DNA of 64,000 bases from Diphasiastrum complanatum (lineage: Eukaryota; Streptophyta; Lycopodiopsida; Lycopodiales; Lycopodiaceae), in assembly GCA_029204225.1 (NCBI GenBank), contig CM055105.1, positions 50,668,745 through 50,732,744 of the forward strand, written 5' to 3'. A program made the translations under genes and the position numbers. The notes under the pieces were generated by a model that searched no databases, was not told the DNA's origin, and saw only the letters and a program-made list of their open reading frames with translations. Shown in pieces: positions 35,318-46,816 of this stretch (position 1 is its first letter; every line of letters starts with the position of its first letter).

Positions 35318-36265
35318 CTCTCCCTCAATGATAAAATTACATTCTTCTATTTCTAATAGAGTATGAAATTTTTCAAATTTACATCTACCTAATGACTTAG
35401 TAAAAATATCTGCCACTTGATCTTCAGATTTACAAAAAACAAGATCAATGGCTCCATAAATTTTTTTCTCTCGAACAAAATGATAATGTATTTCGATGTG
35501 CTTGGTTCGAGCATTTAAAACTGGATTTTTGGCAATGTCCGTGGTGCTTGCTTCAATCTATAAATAGCTTTGTTGAGCTTACAAGCAAGGTGCCCTCTCC
35601 CTGGTTCAATAAATCCTTGAGGTTGTACAAGGTACACCTCTTCATTTAGCACTCCATTAAGAAAAGCAGATTTAACATCCATTTGTTGGATCTTCCAACC
35701 ATAGAAAGCAGAAATAGCAATCACAGAACATATAGTTACCATCTTAGCTACGGGTGCGAAGGTTTCCTCAAAATCAATACCTTCCTACTGCTCAAATCCT
35801 TGCGCAACCAACCGTGCTTTGTATTTGTTGAGTTGTCCATCAGCTCCATATTTGATCTTGTATATCCATTTACAAGTGATAGGCGTCTTATCATTAAGTA
35901 GCTCAACCAAGTTCCAAGTCCTGTTTTTTGATATAGCTTCCATTTATGTTTCCATAGCTTCACGCCACTCCTCGTGCTCCTTTGCTTTATCAAAGGTTTT
36001 TGGTTCTTGAGCCTTGAGCACAAAACCAATTAGGGCTAGATTCATCTCTAATCTTGCAGGAGGTTTTCAATTTCTACTTGATCTTCTAAGCTCTCCCTGC
36101 TCACTAGATTCGGGAGTATCTCCCTTCTTTGCACCATCTGTGACTGATAAGTTCCATTTAGGTACTCTCTTCGAAATTTTAGCATCAGGCTTGCTTTTCT
36201 CCAAGGGATTTTCTATATCAAAATCCACTTCCTTCTTGACCTGTACTTTCGCTCCTCATCAAAAG
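35318..36265 (-). pseudogene. pol: Copia family H pol relic: RT N-terminus joined to RNase H C-terminus
   Basis: Minus strand reads EPKTFDKAKEHEEWREAME (near 35980), a TAA stop, NRTWNLVELLNDKTPITCKW, GFEQ, a TAG stop, EGIDFEETFAPVAKMVT, then QQMDVKSAFLNGVLNEEVYL and NKAIYRLKQAPRT. These are the copia integrase-RT linker and the first half of RT. It then jumps near 35525 to ARTKHIEIHYHFVREK and VADIFTKSLG, the RNase H C-terminus. About half of RT (including YVDD) and most of RNase H are deleted. A purine tract (35318-35329, minus strand ATTGAGGGAGAG) precedes the LTR. Confidence 0.82.
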
Positions 36266-36535
36266 GTCTAGTGATTATTTTAGATTGTTCACCTTGGCCC
36301 ATCTCGCTCATAAGAACTTTCTAATTTGGTTTGGTTGAATGGAAATGGGTCAATCTCGGTTCCTACAGCTATAACTCAGCAAAACAAGTTCCCTTTGATC
36401 TATTTTCACTCAAATGGAACCAAATTTGGAAGTACAATCACTAGATTAGTAACTAGTAACAAGGACAAAGCCAATACTACTCAAATCTAGGATCTTAGCT
36501 TGAGAAAATCAAATCTAAAGTTCACTCTTGATTAG

Positions 36536-36547
36536 GCTCTAATACCA
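36536..36547 (-). other. Primer-binding site of A4 (one mismatch)
   Basis: Minus strand TGGTATTAGAGC adjoining the LTR terminus TTGTCA. Confidence 0.86.
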
Positions 36548-37167
36548 TGACAAAATTTTACAACAAAATGAATCCCAATCAATCCTAAAAGTGATGGAGG
36601 ATGCACAAATCAAAGATCTAGATCCAAACTATGAGCTAGAATCAAGACTAGTTACCAAAACTAGCAAATTTGGCATTTAAATCCACATTAGGCACATAGA
36701 TTTGATCAAATGAACCAAAGTAAAGTACAACAAGTTTCTTAGACCTGTAAACAGGTTCAGTACCTTCCAAACCAAGCAGTTAATGCATAAGAAAACTCAT
36801 ATCCAATAGCAAAACTCGCCACCAAAAGACAATGTTGATAGAAGTGGAAAAACTTGACTTTTCTTCATATTTGGATGGAAATCCCATCATACATTTATAC
36901 ATTTCAAGCTTGGATCTGAACGTTTTAGGGAATCTCTATACTTATCATCACCTAACCCTAACGTCTAACCTAATAGGTCATTGGATCCACCCTAATATGG
37001 GGTCAAGATCTCAGGATCCAAAAACAATGTAAAACATGCTATTTGTAGCTCCTAGAATTTCTTTAGCTTATCTAAGCACACTTTGGCCTCATTTCAAAGA
37101 TGCTATCACAATGTAATATGTGGAATGAAGTCTCTGGAAAGCATCCTACGTGATTTGGCACGTGTGG
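36548..37167 (-). repeat. LTR of A4, truncated by D1
   Basis: Plus strand starts TGACAAAATTTTACAAC and follows 9130-9820 until gatttggcacgtgtgg, where the family D LTR starts. Confidence 0.86.
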
Positions 37168-37984
37168 TGTTGAATTTCACACGTGTGGACTGTCCACAAC
37201 ATGTACTTGTGATCTCCTAAGGTGTGTAGATGCACCAAGATCAAGACTAGATTGAGATTCAAGATCTATCTTTGATTCTATGGCAAAAACACACTACTAC
37301 ATGCATTCAATCACTTCCAACTCTCACTCACACGTGTGGGAAGTGTTCCAAAAGTATTCTAAGTAAAAACAAGCTGCTCTCCTTGGGTAGAGAGAGAAAA
37401 ACCATCATGAGCTCTCGGGTAGAGAGAGAAAGCTAGAAATTCAATGACACTCAAAATCCACTCAATCTCAAAATCAATTAGATCCAAAAGGAGGAGTACA
37501 ATGATACTAATAGATTCATGAGCTACCACTATGCTTAACTATGATTGGATCACTTTGCCACCTCTTAATCCTATTGGACCATTGATCCATGCACCTCTAA
37601 ATTCTATTGGACTATATTCAAGCACACCTCAATTTTCTATTGGACCTCACAAGGTTCCACCTCTAAATCCTATTGGACCTCTTAAGCTTCATCAAAAAAA
37701 AGCATGACACTTGTCTACACTCTAATTGGCACAAGTTTGGCTCTATTTTGGCTCAATATTGGCATTACAAGTGGAAATGGATAATTTGCCATCTATGCCA
37801 AATTTGACCCTATCAACATCCTACACCTAAATGCTTGACTATGAAATTCTATGAGACCCCTATATCAAACATTTTGATTTACTTTACAATTCTCCACACG
37901 TGGGAACATCCTCCACACATGTGAGATTCACTTACAAACTTCTATCATAAAAATACCAAGCTAGAATTTTGCCAATTTCTCACA
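37168..37984 (-). repeat. 3' LTR of D1 (817 bp)
   Basis: Plus strand starts TGTTGAATTTCACACGTGTG and ends GCCAATTTCTCACA. It contains several CACACGTGTG-type palindromes (37177, 37330, 37895-37925) and a repeated gagctctcgggtagagagag/cttgggtagagagag pair. Confidence 0.88.
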
Positions 37985-37997
37985 CTCCTCCTCAAAA
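37985..37997 (-). other. Polypurine tract of D1
   Basis: Minus strand TTTTGAGGAGGAG directly before the LTR start TGTGAGAAATTGGC. Confidence 0.86.
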
Positions 37998-38110
37998 AAT
38001 AGCTTGGAAAGGTACTAGATCACTTGAGAAGTTTGTAAATCTTTTTGAGTGGATCCTTTGGTATGCATAAGAAGTGAAGATCAGCCAAGGAATCCATCAT
38101 AGCAGCGCCC

Positions 38111-40677
38111 TCACCATATCCATGATAAGATCTCTTTGGTAGAGATCTCTTGCCAATGCCTTTGAAGAGTGCTCCACCAATATGCCACTATTATCATGGG
38201 CTTCCTCCATGCTTGATGATGATCTTTGCCTTGAAAGTTCCACTTGCATGATGGATGCACCATAAATAGAGAAATCTGAGGCTTCCAAGCCTCATAAGGA
38301 TCATGGAGATCAAGATCATAAGATGTGAAACAATGATGATTATCAAGATTATGCTTTCTAGATTGACTAGTCCACATACAATGAACTATATCCATGATGG
38401 ATTTAATCTTGATATCAAAGACTATCTTGATCTTTTTTAGGCTAGTTACTCTCTCAAGGATGTAAGTGTCTACTTTGGATGCTTCACTTAATCTCAAGAG
38501 GAGTTTACAATTTGCCTCAAAACATGTGAAAGCATGATTTTCAAAAAAGTGAGTACCAAGCTCAATCTTGTTCTTACTAGAACCAAGAGCATACTTTTGA
38601 CAATACAATATCTTGCTTTCAAAAAGTATTGGAAACACATCCAAGTCAATAATTACAAGAAACATGTCCATACCATAAGCATCATACAAAACTAGTATAG
38701 CTTTTCTTGAACTTTGAGATCCAAAAAATTCAATGAAGCAAGATAGCATTTCAAGCAAAGGAAGAGAAGCATATATGAATGTGTTGTAGTAGATACAACA
38801 TGAAAGATGCCTCTCTTTTCCATGTAAGGTGAGCCATAAAGACTTGGCCATGCATCTTGAAGATCTTCTTGAAATCATATGAAGAAGAAACTCCTCCTCA
38901 CACATTGGCCCCATCATAACTTGAATATCTTCAAAAAGGATAACTTGTGATGCTTCTTGAGAAGCCTTGATCTCGGCCACTTCCAAGATTGAATCTTCAT
39001 GCAATATGACATATCTATTCACCATCACATTTGAAATAGAGAGTGTAAAGACACTAAAGGCCTCCTTGATGGATGAGTATCCAATCATGATCCATGAGCT
39101 TGGATCATCCTTCCTTCTTGTTTCCAAGGGAATATATGCAAAGCAAGCACTACCAAGTTCACTAAGGTGATCAACCTTAGGCTTCATCTTGAATAGAACT
39201 TCATATGGTGCTATTCCTTCAAGAGCTCCAATACTCCTCAAAGCTTTGATCTTCAATGAGAATTTCTTCTCAACATATGCTTTGAATAATAAGGAATAAT
39301 CATACACCATAATACTTGAAGAGAGAAGATATGTGCATCTTGTGTAATCCTCCTCCTTTGAAATATTGGAAATATAAGAAACATCAAGAGAGTTTGCACT
39401 CTCACTTGGATCAAATTTGTAGATGCCTTCAAATCTTGATCCATATGCAAGGATCTCACCATCCTTCTTAATCACACAATTGTCAATATTGAAATTGACA
39501 TCAAAGCCACTATCAAGAAGTTGGCCAACACTTAAGATGTTCTTTGTAAGCTTTGGGACAAAAAGAACATTGTTGAGAAAGAGATCTTTAGAAGATGCAA
39601 GCTTCAAGGGAATAATCCCTACTCCTTCAATATTGCACTCATGCTTACTTGCAAAGTATATGGTCTTCTTGACTCCATCATAAGGCATAATAGATGAAAA
39701 AAAGTTCTTGGAGCCACACATATGTGAAGATGCTCCACTATCAATATACCATGAGTCATCCTTGTTGAAGGTGGAAGAGGAGAAGCTTGATGCCATAAGA
39801 GAGCCTTCTCCATCACTTGCAATATAGTCTTCTTTCTCATTGGTGATGTTGGCTTGATTGAGTTGATTGTTCTTCTTGAAGCAATTGGTGGCATAATGGC
39901 CTTTCTTGCCACAATAAAAGCACTTGATCATCTTCTTCTTGAGATTTGAATTAGAAGCATGAGAGGTATCCTCCTCCTCTCCATCTTGGTCTTTAGCTTT
40001 GTCATTAGAGAAGTGATGGTGTTGCTTCTTACTCCTCTCTTTGTCTTGGCAAATAGAACTTTGCCATCATCATGATTGAGTGATAGCTTGTCCATCCTCA
40101 AGAGTTTGTACTCTTGTCTTGATTCTTCAGAAATAAGCACACTTTGAAGGGCCTCCAAACTTGGTAGCTCCTCCTTAATAGCATAGGATTGGACAAGGTT
40201 GTCATATTCATCTCTCAAGCCATTGAGAATGACTTGGACTAGCTCACTTTGATTGATTGAGTCACCAATACATGCAAGCTCCCTATGAATATCTCTCAAA
40301 ACATAATTAGATGCACTATCATCACTCTTTTGACTACTTTGGAATATTTGATTTCTAAGAGTGAGGAGCCTAGAGGTGTTCTTAGCCTCATAGATGGACT
40401 TGAGACAATCCCAAGCTTCCTTGGATGTAGAACAATCACCAATCTCCCTCAATATCTCATTAGAGACATTCATCTTAATGTAGTGGAGAGCCATCCTAGC
40501 TCTCTTCTTGTATTTTTGTACTTCTTGAAGGACTTGAGGCTCCTCTTCAATCCCAAGTACAATGTCCATCACATCTTGGAGTATCAAGATGGACTCCATC
40601 CTCAACTTCCATATTGTATAATTGGAAGTAGACAATCTCTCACTTGGTTGCAACAAGTATGAACTCATTGAAGTCAT
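38111..40677 (-). pseudogene. gag-pol: D1 gag-protease-integrase remnant-accessory module, one frameshift
   Basis: Gag from ATG 40677 (MTSMSSYLLQPSERL). A frameshift near 40040 moves into the frame that is then open to 38111. Knuckle CFYCGKKGHYATNC near 39930, protease WYIDSGASSHM near 39740. Integrase is a patchwork: FKAYVEKKFSLKIKALRS (end of its first half) joins directly to APYEVLFKMKPKVDHL (its C-terminal part), so the D-E catalytic centre is missing. From about 38850 the accessory module follows: MAKSLWLTLHGKERH, SQSSRKAILVLYDAY, ANCKLLLRLSEASKVDTYI (near 38500), MWTSQSRKHNLDNHH and YEAWKPQIS. No RT. Family usual length with RT would be about 1300 residues. Confidence 0.78.
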
Positions 40678-41421
40678 GTAAAGTGGAGATAAATAAAAGT
40701 GATGAACAAAAAATGTTGCTTCTCTCTCACTATAGGATCCAATAATGGTGTGCTACCATCTCCTATGCAAGATCTTGCAACAAACTGTGAGATGATTCTC
40801 ACTAGCTATCTCAATCTCTCCAAAACTAGATCTACTTCACATCAAATGATGGAGTATGGGCAAAGTTAGGATCAAACACTCTTAGCACGTGTAAAATACA
40901 CTAAGAAACCAAATTTGACTCAAATACAATGATATTGCATGAAACAAAATGGCTAAGATCTCAAAACAGTGCCTAGATCACATATAGATGAGATTGGTAA
41001 GCATTCAACTATGATTTTGGATCAAACAAGCAATCTTTTGACCAAACCAAATGTGTCCACCCAGGTCTAGGTGCCCTACCTAACCCTCTTCAAAAGCTTA
41101 TAACTTTTGATTGGCTCAACCAAATGGAATGAAACTGATTGCATCAGAAACTAGACAAAATAGCTTCAAAACAAGCTATCTAGCAAGATTTTTGGATCAA
41201 ACATGAAAGAGAACTCCCAAACTGAAATTGGATGTTCCTCACACGTGTCTGAGCACCTGATTCCGTACAGTACCAGGTCAGACCCAATCAATATCCTTTT
41301 GATCTCTTTTGATCCAAAATTGAACAAGATAGCTAGGAAAATGGGCCTTGACAATTTCTAGCTCAAGATTGATGAATAGTTTTCACTCAAATGGATCAAA
41401 ATGCATGATAATCTTAGATAG
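40678..41421 (-). other. 5' leader of D1
   Basis: About 740 bases, closely matching the leader of D2 (47444-48188) in reverse. It includes a cacacgtgtctgagcac...ccgtacagtacc stretch. No ORF supported. Confidence 0.75.
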
Positions 41422-41433
41422 GCTCTGATACCA
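41422..41433 (-). other. Primer-binding site of D1
   Basis: Minus strand TGGTATCAGAGC after the LTR end TTCAACA. Confidence 0.93.
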
Positions 41434-41495
41434 TGTTGAATTTCACACGTGTGGACTGTCCACAACATGTACTTGTGATCTCCTAAGGTGTGTAG
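41434..41495 (-). repeat. 5' LTR of D1, inner 62 bases
   Basis: Matches the start of 37168-37984 (TGTTGAATTTCACACG to ggtgtgtag) and is then interrupted by the family E LTR; tgtag (41491-41495) is the candidate target site. Confidence 0.87.
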
Positions 41496-42150
41496 TGTGA
41501 AAATTGTCAACATTTCCTAGCTAGTTTGAGGCCTAAATTGGCTAAAATTGTAAATAGTTTTGGTTCTGGAGTTTCACACGTGTGAACCAGGCCACAATGT
41601 TTTTATTTACTGTATTTTTTCAGTATGATGAAGTGTCAAACTTCATACCCTTCAAAATGAGACCATTTTGATGTATTTTGGTCATATAAGCCATTTTTAG
41701 CTATTTTTCCTATATAGGGAATATCTAGGGTCAAGTACCTTCTAGAGAGAGGAGAGAGAGTCATCTTCCTCATCCATAAATAGTAGGGAAGTCGTGGAGA
41801 ACAGGTTGGAGAAACCTTTTGTATGCTTCATTGAGATCAATAGATCATTGTCATTGTTTCTTCCTCCATTGAGAGCATTGTTGTGTGTATTGTCTTCAAG
41901 CTATTGTGTATGATCTTAGGTGCTTTCCAAAAGTGGTAGGCTGATGTATTATGGACTGTATAATGCTATTTTGGGCCGCACTTGATGTTTATGGAAGTTT
42001 CCATTTGTGATAAATGCTTTTTGATCAAGTTCTTTGCATTCTAGGTAGCATAGAATGTGTTGCCAATTCCTAGCTTATGTAGTTTGGAGTGCAAGCATTC
42101 AAGCCAATGATCTTGGAGTTTAGATCCACTTAGGATCTGTATTTTTCACA
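41496..42150 (+). repeat. 5' LTR, family E (655 bp)
   Basis: Starts TGTGAAAATTGTCAAC, ends GATCTGTATTTTTCACA, followed by the primer-binding site. Contains TTTCACACGTGTGAACC near 41572 and a gagagaggagagagag tract near 41745. Its end resembles the family F LTR end at 63331, its start does not. Confidence 0.85.
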
Positions 42151-42162
42151 TGGTATCAGAGC
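42151..42162 (+). other. Primer-binding site of E/F element
   Basis: TGGTATCAGAGC directly after the LTR. Confidence 0.93.
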
Positions 42163-43315
42163 TGGTTGGCTTCTATTTACAGTAAGTATTCCATTTTTGG
42201 TGATATTTGGATGTTTGATCAAGTTCTAGCATGATTTTGCATTGCTTTGTTGATCAAATCTTACTAACCTTTGTTTTGTGAGTTGAACTTGTGGATCAAA
42301 AGCATATTTCAGGTCTATTGAAGATCAGAGGCTGAAAAGAAACTATTTTGGATCAGATCATAACACCTAATCATTTGTGATTGTGAGGCTTGTGCATATT
42401 CAATACTAACAATGTTCTTTTCAATCCTATTGTTGACAATCTCCATTCTTGGATGAACACTCTCCTTAAGTGGATGAAACTTCTCCTTAAGTGGATGACA
42501 AATGCTCTTTTGAGTGAGTTGTAATTCTCCTAAAGGCTGAGCAAAGCTCCCATTTGGATGAAAGATCCCCTTTTTTGGGTGAACATATTGTAAGCTCCAT
42601 TGTGAAGAGCATATTGTAAAGATTGTCATCAATTTTGGCATAAATTTTGGTGTACTTTGTTGAGCATGTAAGTAACTCTCCTTATGTAATTTGATTGGAG
42701 CATTTGCTGGAAGGTGTTAACCATTATGCAAGTGTGTTTTCAGGTTCTTAACAGGTTGAGGAACATTCTCATGTGAAGTGATCTTAGATCTACATCTAAA
42801 CACCAAGATTTGACAAGATAGTGAAGCTAGTCTTGTGATTCACTAAGTGTGCTCATTCATTCACCTCTAAATCTTGTATTTATCACTTGCTGGAGTTTAT
42901 AAACTTTTAGAAGTGTGGTTTACATGTGGTTTTACAGGTTGAATCAATATCTTAGTGTGTTGATCATATGTTGATCAAGTTTGTTCATTACTAGGTAATC
43001 TTGGCATCCTAGTTTTGGGTATTTTCTAAGAATGCAAGTAACTCTTCACACCATAACTTGATTTGGTCACTTGTTGGAAAGTTTGAGAGCTTAAGCAAGA
43101 ATGTGTTCAGGTTGGTTTGATTTTGTAATCCATTCTTAGTGTGTGCAAAGTGTTGCATGTGTTTCAATCTTCCTTTCTATGCTTGGAAACCATCTAGGTT
43201 CAAGATAGAAGTGTTTTAGGGTCCTAAATCTTCATAGATCTCTTTATCTATCATTTGTTGAGAGAAAAGTGAGTGCTAAGTGCTTTAGGACAGAACCTAA
43301 AAGTTGAATAGAATC
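42163..43315 (+). other. 5' leader of E/F element
   Basis: About 1.15 kb, no supported ORF. Short phrases around ctccttaagtggatga and cttgttggaaag recur within it. Confidence 0.65.
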
Positions 43316-45898
43316 ATGGCTTCCAATGGTGGGATCATGCTAGAGTCTAGTGAAAGGTTGAGTTCATCAAACTACTCTACTTGGAAAGTGAGGATGGAGT
43401 CCTTACTTGAGTTGAATGAACTCATGGACATAGTTGCAGAAATTGAAGAGAGACCTCTCACACTTCAAGAGCAACAAAGGTTTGATAAGAAGGCCAAAAG
43501 GGCTCTTCATATCATTAAAATGAATGTTACAAATGAACTTCTCAAGGAAGTTGGAAAGTGTCAAAGTGCAAGTGAGGCATGGAATGCCTTAAAGAAGCTC
43601 TTTGAATCAAAGTCCACATCTAGGGTATTGACCCTAAGGAGACAAATATTTTCTAGTAGGCAAAGAGAGGGTGAAAGTGCTCATGCATTTATCTTGAGAG
43701 TTAAGTCCCTAAGTGATGATTTAGCATGCATTGATGAGAACATAAAAGATGGTGAAATAGTCCAAGTTATGTTGAATGGTTTGCTAAATGAACATGCTAA
43801 CCTTGTGCAAAGTTTTGCCATTCAAAGAGTCTTGCCAAGTGTGGTTGACTTGCAAGAAATCTTATTGGCTGAAGAACATAGGTTGCAATCAAAGCTTGAT
43901 GGTGCATCCTTGCAAGGTGGAGGTGAAGAGGCTTTCTTCACAAAAGGCAAATTCAAGGGCAAAGGTAAAGGCAAAGGGAAATGGTCCAAAGGTGGTAACT
44001 TTGATCATGATGATCACTCTTCCTCTTCCTCTTCTACTAAGAACAATAAGTCAAAGTTCAAGTGCTTTTATTGTGGGATAAAAGGTCATTTTGCAAATGA
44101 ATGTTATAAGAAGAAAAGAGAGCAAGGAGAGAGGCAAGGAAATCTTACAATAGATGAGGAAGAACATAACACATGTGAATCACTTGTTATGACTTCAAGT
44201 TTGTTAGCCAACATAGATGATAATGATCCTTGGTGGATTGATAGTGGAGCCTCATCTCACATGACAAGACATAAGGAATACTTTACATCCTTATTGTCTT
44301 ATAAGGGAGAAGGTAACATCATCTACACTGCAAATGATGGTCAATGTGACATCAAAGGCATAGGCACTATTCCTATTTCCCTTTCAACAAATAGGAAAGC
44401 AAATCTTGAAAATGTTTTGTACATTCCTTCAATCACTAAGAATTTGCTTAGTGTAAGTCAAATGATTGACAAAGGACTTGATGTGGAGTTCATTGGAGAT
44501 GCATGTTTGATAAGTAAATGTGGATCCTTGATTGCTCAAGGTAGGAGGCATGGTAAACTTTTCAAGCTTGATGCATGTGTGATCTCTAATCATGAAGGAT
44601 GTATGGCTAGGGAGCAATTGACAAACCAAGAAGTTTGGCACAAGAGGTTGGGCCATCCCAACTTCAAATCTTTGGAGGTAATGGCAAAGAAAGAGCTTGT
44701 TCTTGGTCTCCCTAAAAGTTTTGTTGCAAACAATAGTGTTTGTGAACATTGTGCCTTGTCCAAATCTCATAGACTTGCTTATTCTAGATCTACTTCTAGA
44801 TCTAAAGAAGCTTTTCAACTTGTGCATTCTGATATTCATTCTTCTAGTACAACTAGCAATGATGGGGCAAAGATGTATGCAACTTTCATTGATGACTTTA
44901 GTAGGTATACTTGGATCTATCTTCTTAAAAGTAAGGATGAAGTGTTTGCTGCATTTGTCAAGTTCAAGAATGAAATGGAAAACCAATTCAATACAAAGAT
45001 CAAATGCTTAAGATCTGATAATGGAGGGGAATACACCTCAAATAGGTTCAAAGACTTTTGTATAGCACATGGGATTAAGAGGGAGATGTCTAGTCCTAGG
45101 ACTCCACAACAGAATGGAGTGGCCGAGAGGAAGAATAGAACCCTTTGTGAATGTGCCAAGGCAATGAGACTACATGCTAATCTTGCTAAGTCTTTTTGGG
45201 GGGAAGCTTTAGCATGTGCTAACTATCTATGTAATAGATGGACAAGTGCTTCCTTGGATGGTAAAACTCCTCATGAGGTTCTTTATGGTAGAAGGCTGAG
45301 TGTCAAGCATTGTAGGATCTTTGGATGTACATGTTTTGTCAATATCACACTTGATGATAGAACTAAAGAAGATCCTTCATCAAAGAAGGGTGTGTTTGTT
45401 GGCTATAGTGAAGTAAGCAAGGCTTACAAAGTGTACATTCCTTCTACAAAGAAAGTTGTCATAAGTAGGGATGTCATCTTTCATGAAGAGAATGTTTCCA
45501 ATGTTGTTGATGTTGATGTTGATGTGCCTACTAATCATCATGATGTGCAAGATGTCTTGGATGAAGATGGAGATGCCACTCCAAAGCAAACTTCAAGGAA
45601 GACTCAAAGGCAAAGGGCTAAGCCATCAAGGCTAACCTATGATGAAAAAGGAAAGCAAGTGGTGGACAACTCTAACTTTGCTTTTCTTACCTCTTTTGAT
45701 GAACCAACTTGTGTAGGTGAAGCAATTCAAAAGAAGGAATGGATCCAAGCCATGGATCATGAGCATCAAGCACTCATCAAAAGCAACACATGGAGGTTGG
45801 TAAAGCTTCCAAAGGACAAGAAGGCAATTGGTTGTAAGTGTATCTTCAAGATCAAGACAAATCTTCATGTTCTAGTCACATTTTTACATGTAAAATTG
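43316..45898 (+). CDS. gag-pol: Copia Gag-protease-integrase ORF, RT cut off
   Basis: The most complete copia ORF in the window. ATG at 43316 (MASNGGIMLESSERL); a TTG at 43304 in frame is not used. Gag to about residue 230, GKGKGKGK basic stretch, knuckle CFYCGIKGHFANECYK near 44070, protease DPWWIDSGASSHMT near 44225, GAG-pre-integrase VWHKRLGHPNF...CEHCALSKSH, integrase core with D (FIDDFSRYTW), D (LRSDNGGEY) and E (PQQNGVAERKNR), and the integrase C-terminal TSASLDGKTPHEV...FGCTCFV. It then runs into the RT lead-in NTWRLVKLPKDKKAIGCKCIFKIK, where it leaves RT near 45855. Integrase could be active; RT cannot. Confidence 0.88.
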
Positions 45899-46059
45899 AT
45901 GTAAGAAATAGTGAAGCATCCCAAGTGGACACTATTCTCTATATCAATTATGGTTGTTTCTATTTTGAGCATTACATGATCATTGAAAGGAGATCTATTC
46001 TTAGGAAGAAGATCATTCTTATGATGGATCAAAGTTCTATTGGCAAAAACTATGCTAGG
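45899..46059 (+). pseudogene. Junction with accessory-module remnant in place of RT
   Basis: Between the RT lead-in and RNase H, where about 300 RT residues are expected, there are only about 160 bases. They read VRNSEASQVDT at 45901, matching the MRISEASKVDTYI marker of families A, C and D at the nucleotide level (agtgaagcatcc.aagtgga). The rest is unplaced. Confidence 0.62.
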
Positions 46060-46646
46060 AGCATTGGAAGCTAGGAAAGCGAGTTTTGAGGTACATCATT
46101 GGAACTCGAGATTTTGGCATATTGTATGAGGGATCATCACCTAATCTTTTTGGATTTTCAGATTCGGACTATGCTGGAGATGTAATGGATAGGAAATCCA
46201 TTAGTGCTTATTGTATTTTCATAGGTGATGGAGCTATATCATGGATGTCAAAGAAACAAGCCACTATCTCATTGTCATCTAGTGAGGCCGAGTACAAAGC
46301 TCTTACACATTGCACAAAGGAGATGGTATGGATCAAAAGGATGATCAAGGATATTCACTTGCTGGATTTTTCAGAGAGCCCAATCATCTTTTGTGACAAT
46401 CAATCAGCCCAAATAATGGCATCCAATCCTATCTTTCATGCTAGGAGCAAGCATATTGAGATACAATATCATTTGGTGAGGGAGCGAGTCATTGCAAAGG
46501 AGGTGGAGCTTCAACATGTGTCTTCAAGGGAATGTGTAGCTGATATCTTCACCAAAGCATTGGGAAAAGACTTGTTCATGAAGCATAGGACTTCACTTGG
46601 AGTGTTATCAAAGTCTATGCTAAAACTAGTTGAAGAGGGAGTGTGA
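46060..46646 (+). CDS. pol: Copia RNase H domain, C-terminal pol fragment
   Basis: Reads AKRVLRYIIGTRDFG-type start, then GFSDSDYAGD (near 46155), SLSSSEAEYKAL (near 46275), FCDNQSAQIMASNPIFHARS (near 46390) and VADIFTKALG (near 46540). These are the D-E-D-D RNase H signature blocks of copia. The stop TGA (46644-46646) lies in the first bases of the LTR. The fragment has no start of its own because RT is deleted. Confidence 0.88.
46630..46641 (+). other. Polypurine tract of E/F element
   Basis: ttgaagagggag before the LTR start TGTGAAAGATTC; differs from the gaggaggag tract of families A to D. Confidence 0.83.
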
Positions 46647-46816
46647 AAGATTCAACTAGTTTCATCACATTTTGCAATATTTCCATATTTGGCATATTGA
46701 GGCCAAAACTTGTTTTAGACTTAGAGGTTGACTTTTCAAAGTTCATTAGTCTAAATTTCATTTGAATAAACACTTTTTGAAAGTGTGAGAAAGATAGAAT
46801 GCGAGTTTGAATAGAT
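46642..46816 (+). repeat. 3' LTR fragment, family F
   Basis: Nearly identical to 62682-62860, truncated at about 46816 where unrelated sequence begins. Confidence 0.87.

Larger units (their letters stand above)
36308..37167 (-). mobile_element. Copia family A remnant A4: leader, primer-binding site, partial LTR
   Basis: 36308-36535 is the reverse of the A2 leader start, 36536-36547 is the primer-binding site, and 36548-37167 is a reverse family A LTR missing its outer 70-odd bases. It is cut at 37167 by the family D LTR. Its coding part is replaced by the H relic at the left. Confidence 0.82.
37168..41495 (-). mobile_element. Copia family D element D1 with accessory module
   Basis: Minus-strand element: 3' LTR 37168-37984, polypurine tract, ORFs 38111-40677, leader 40678-41421, primer-binding site 41422-41433, and first 62 bases of the 5' LTR (41434-41495) cut by the family E LTR. 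It inserted into the A4 LTR. RT and RNase H are absent. Confidence 0.85.
41496..46816 (+). mobile_element. Copia E/F chimeric element
   Basis: 5' LTR of family E (41496-42150), primer-binding site, leader, near-complete gag-protease-integrase ORF (43316-45898), a junction with accessory-module remnant (45899-46059), RNase H (46060-46646), polypurine tract and the first 175 bp of a family F LTR (46642-46816). The two LTRs differ in their first parts, so the element is a recombinant or two elements joined by deletion. RT is deleted. Confidence 0.8.

Noticed and set aside
43304-43315. TTG start upstream of the 43316 ATG
   Set aside because: Plant cytosolic translation of Gag starts at ATG; all other Gags begin M(A/T)S at the aligned ATG.
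44429-44986. 185-codon minus-strand frame opposite the E/F ORF
   Set aside because: Shadow frame of a well-supported gag-pol ORF; no motif. The same applies to the minus-strand frames at 23701-23970, 18218-18568, 5660-6001 and the plus-strand frames opposite C2.
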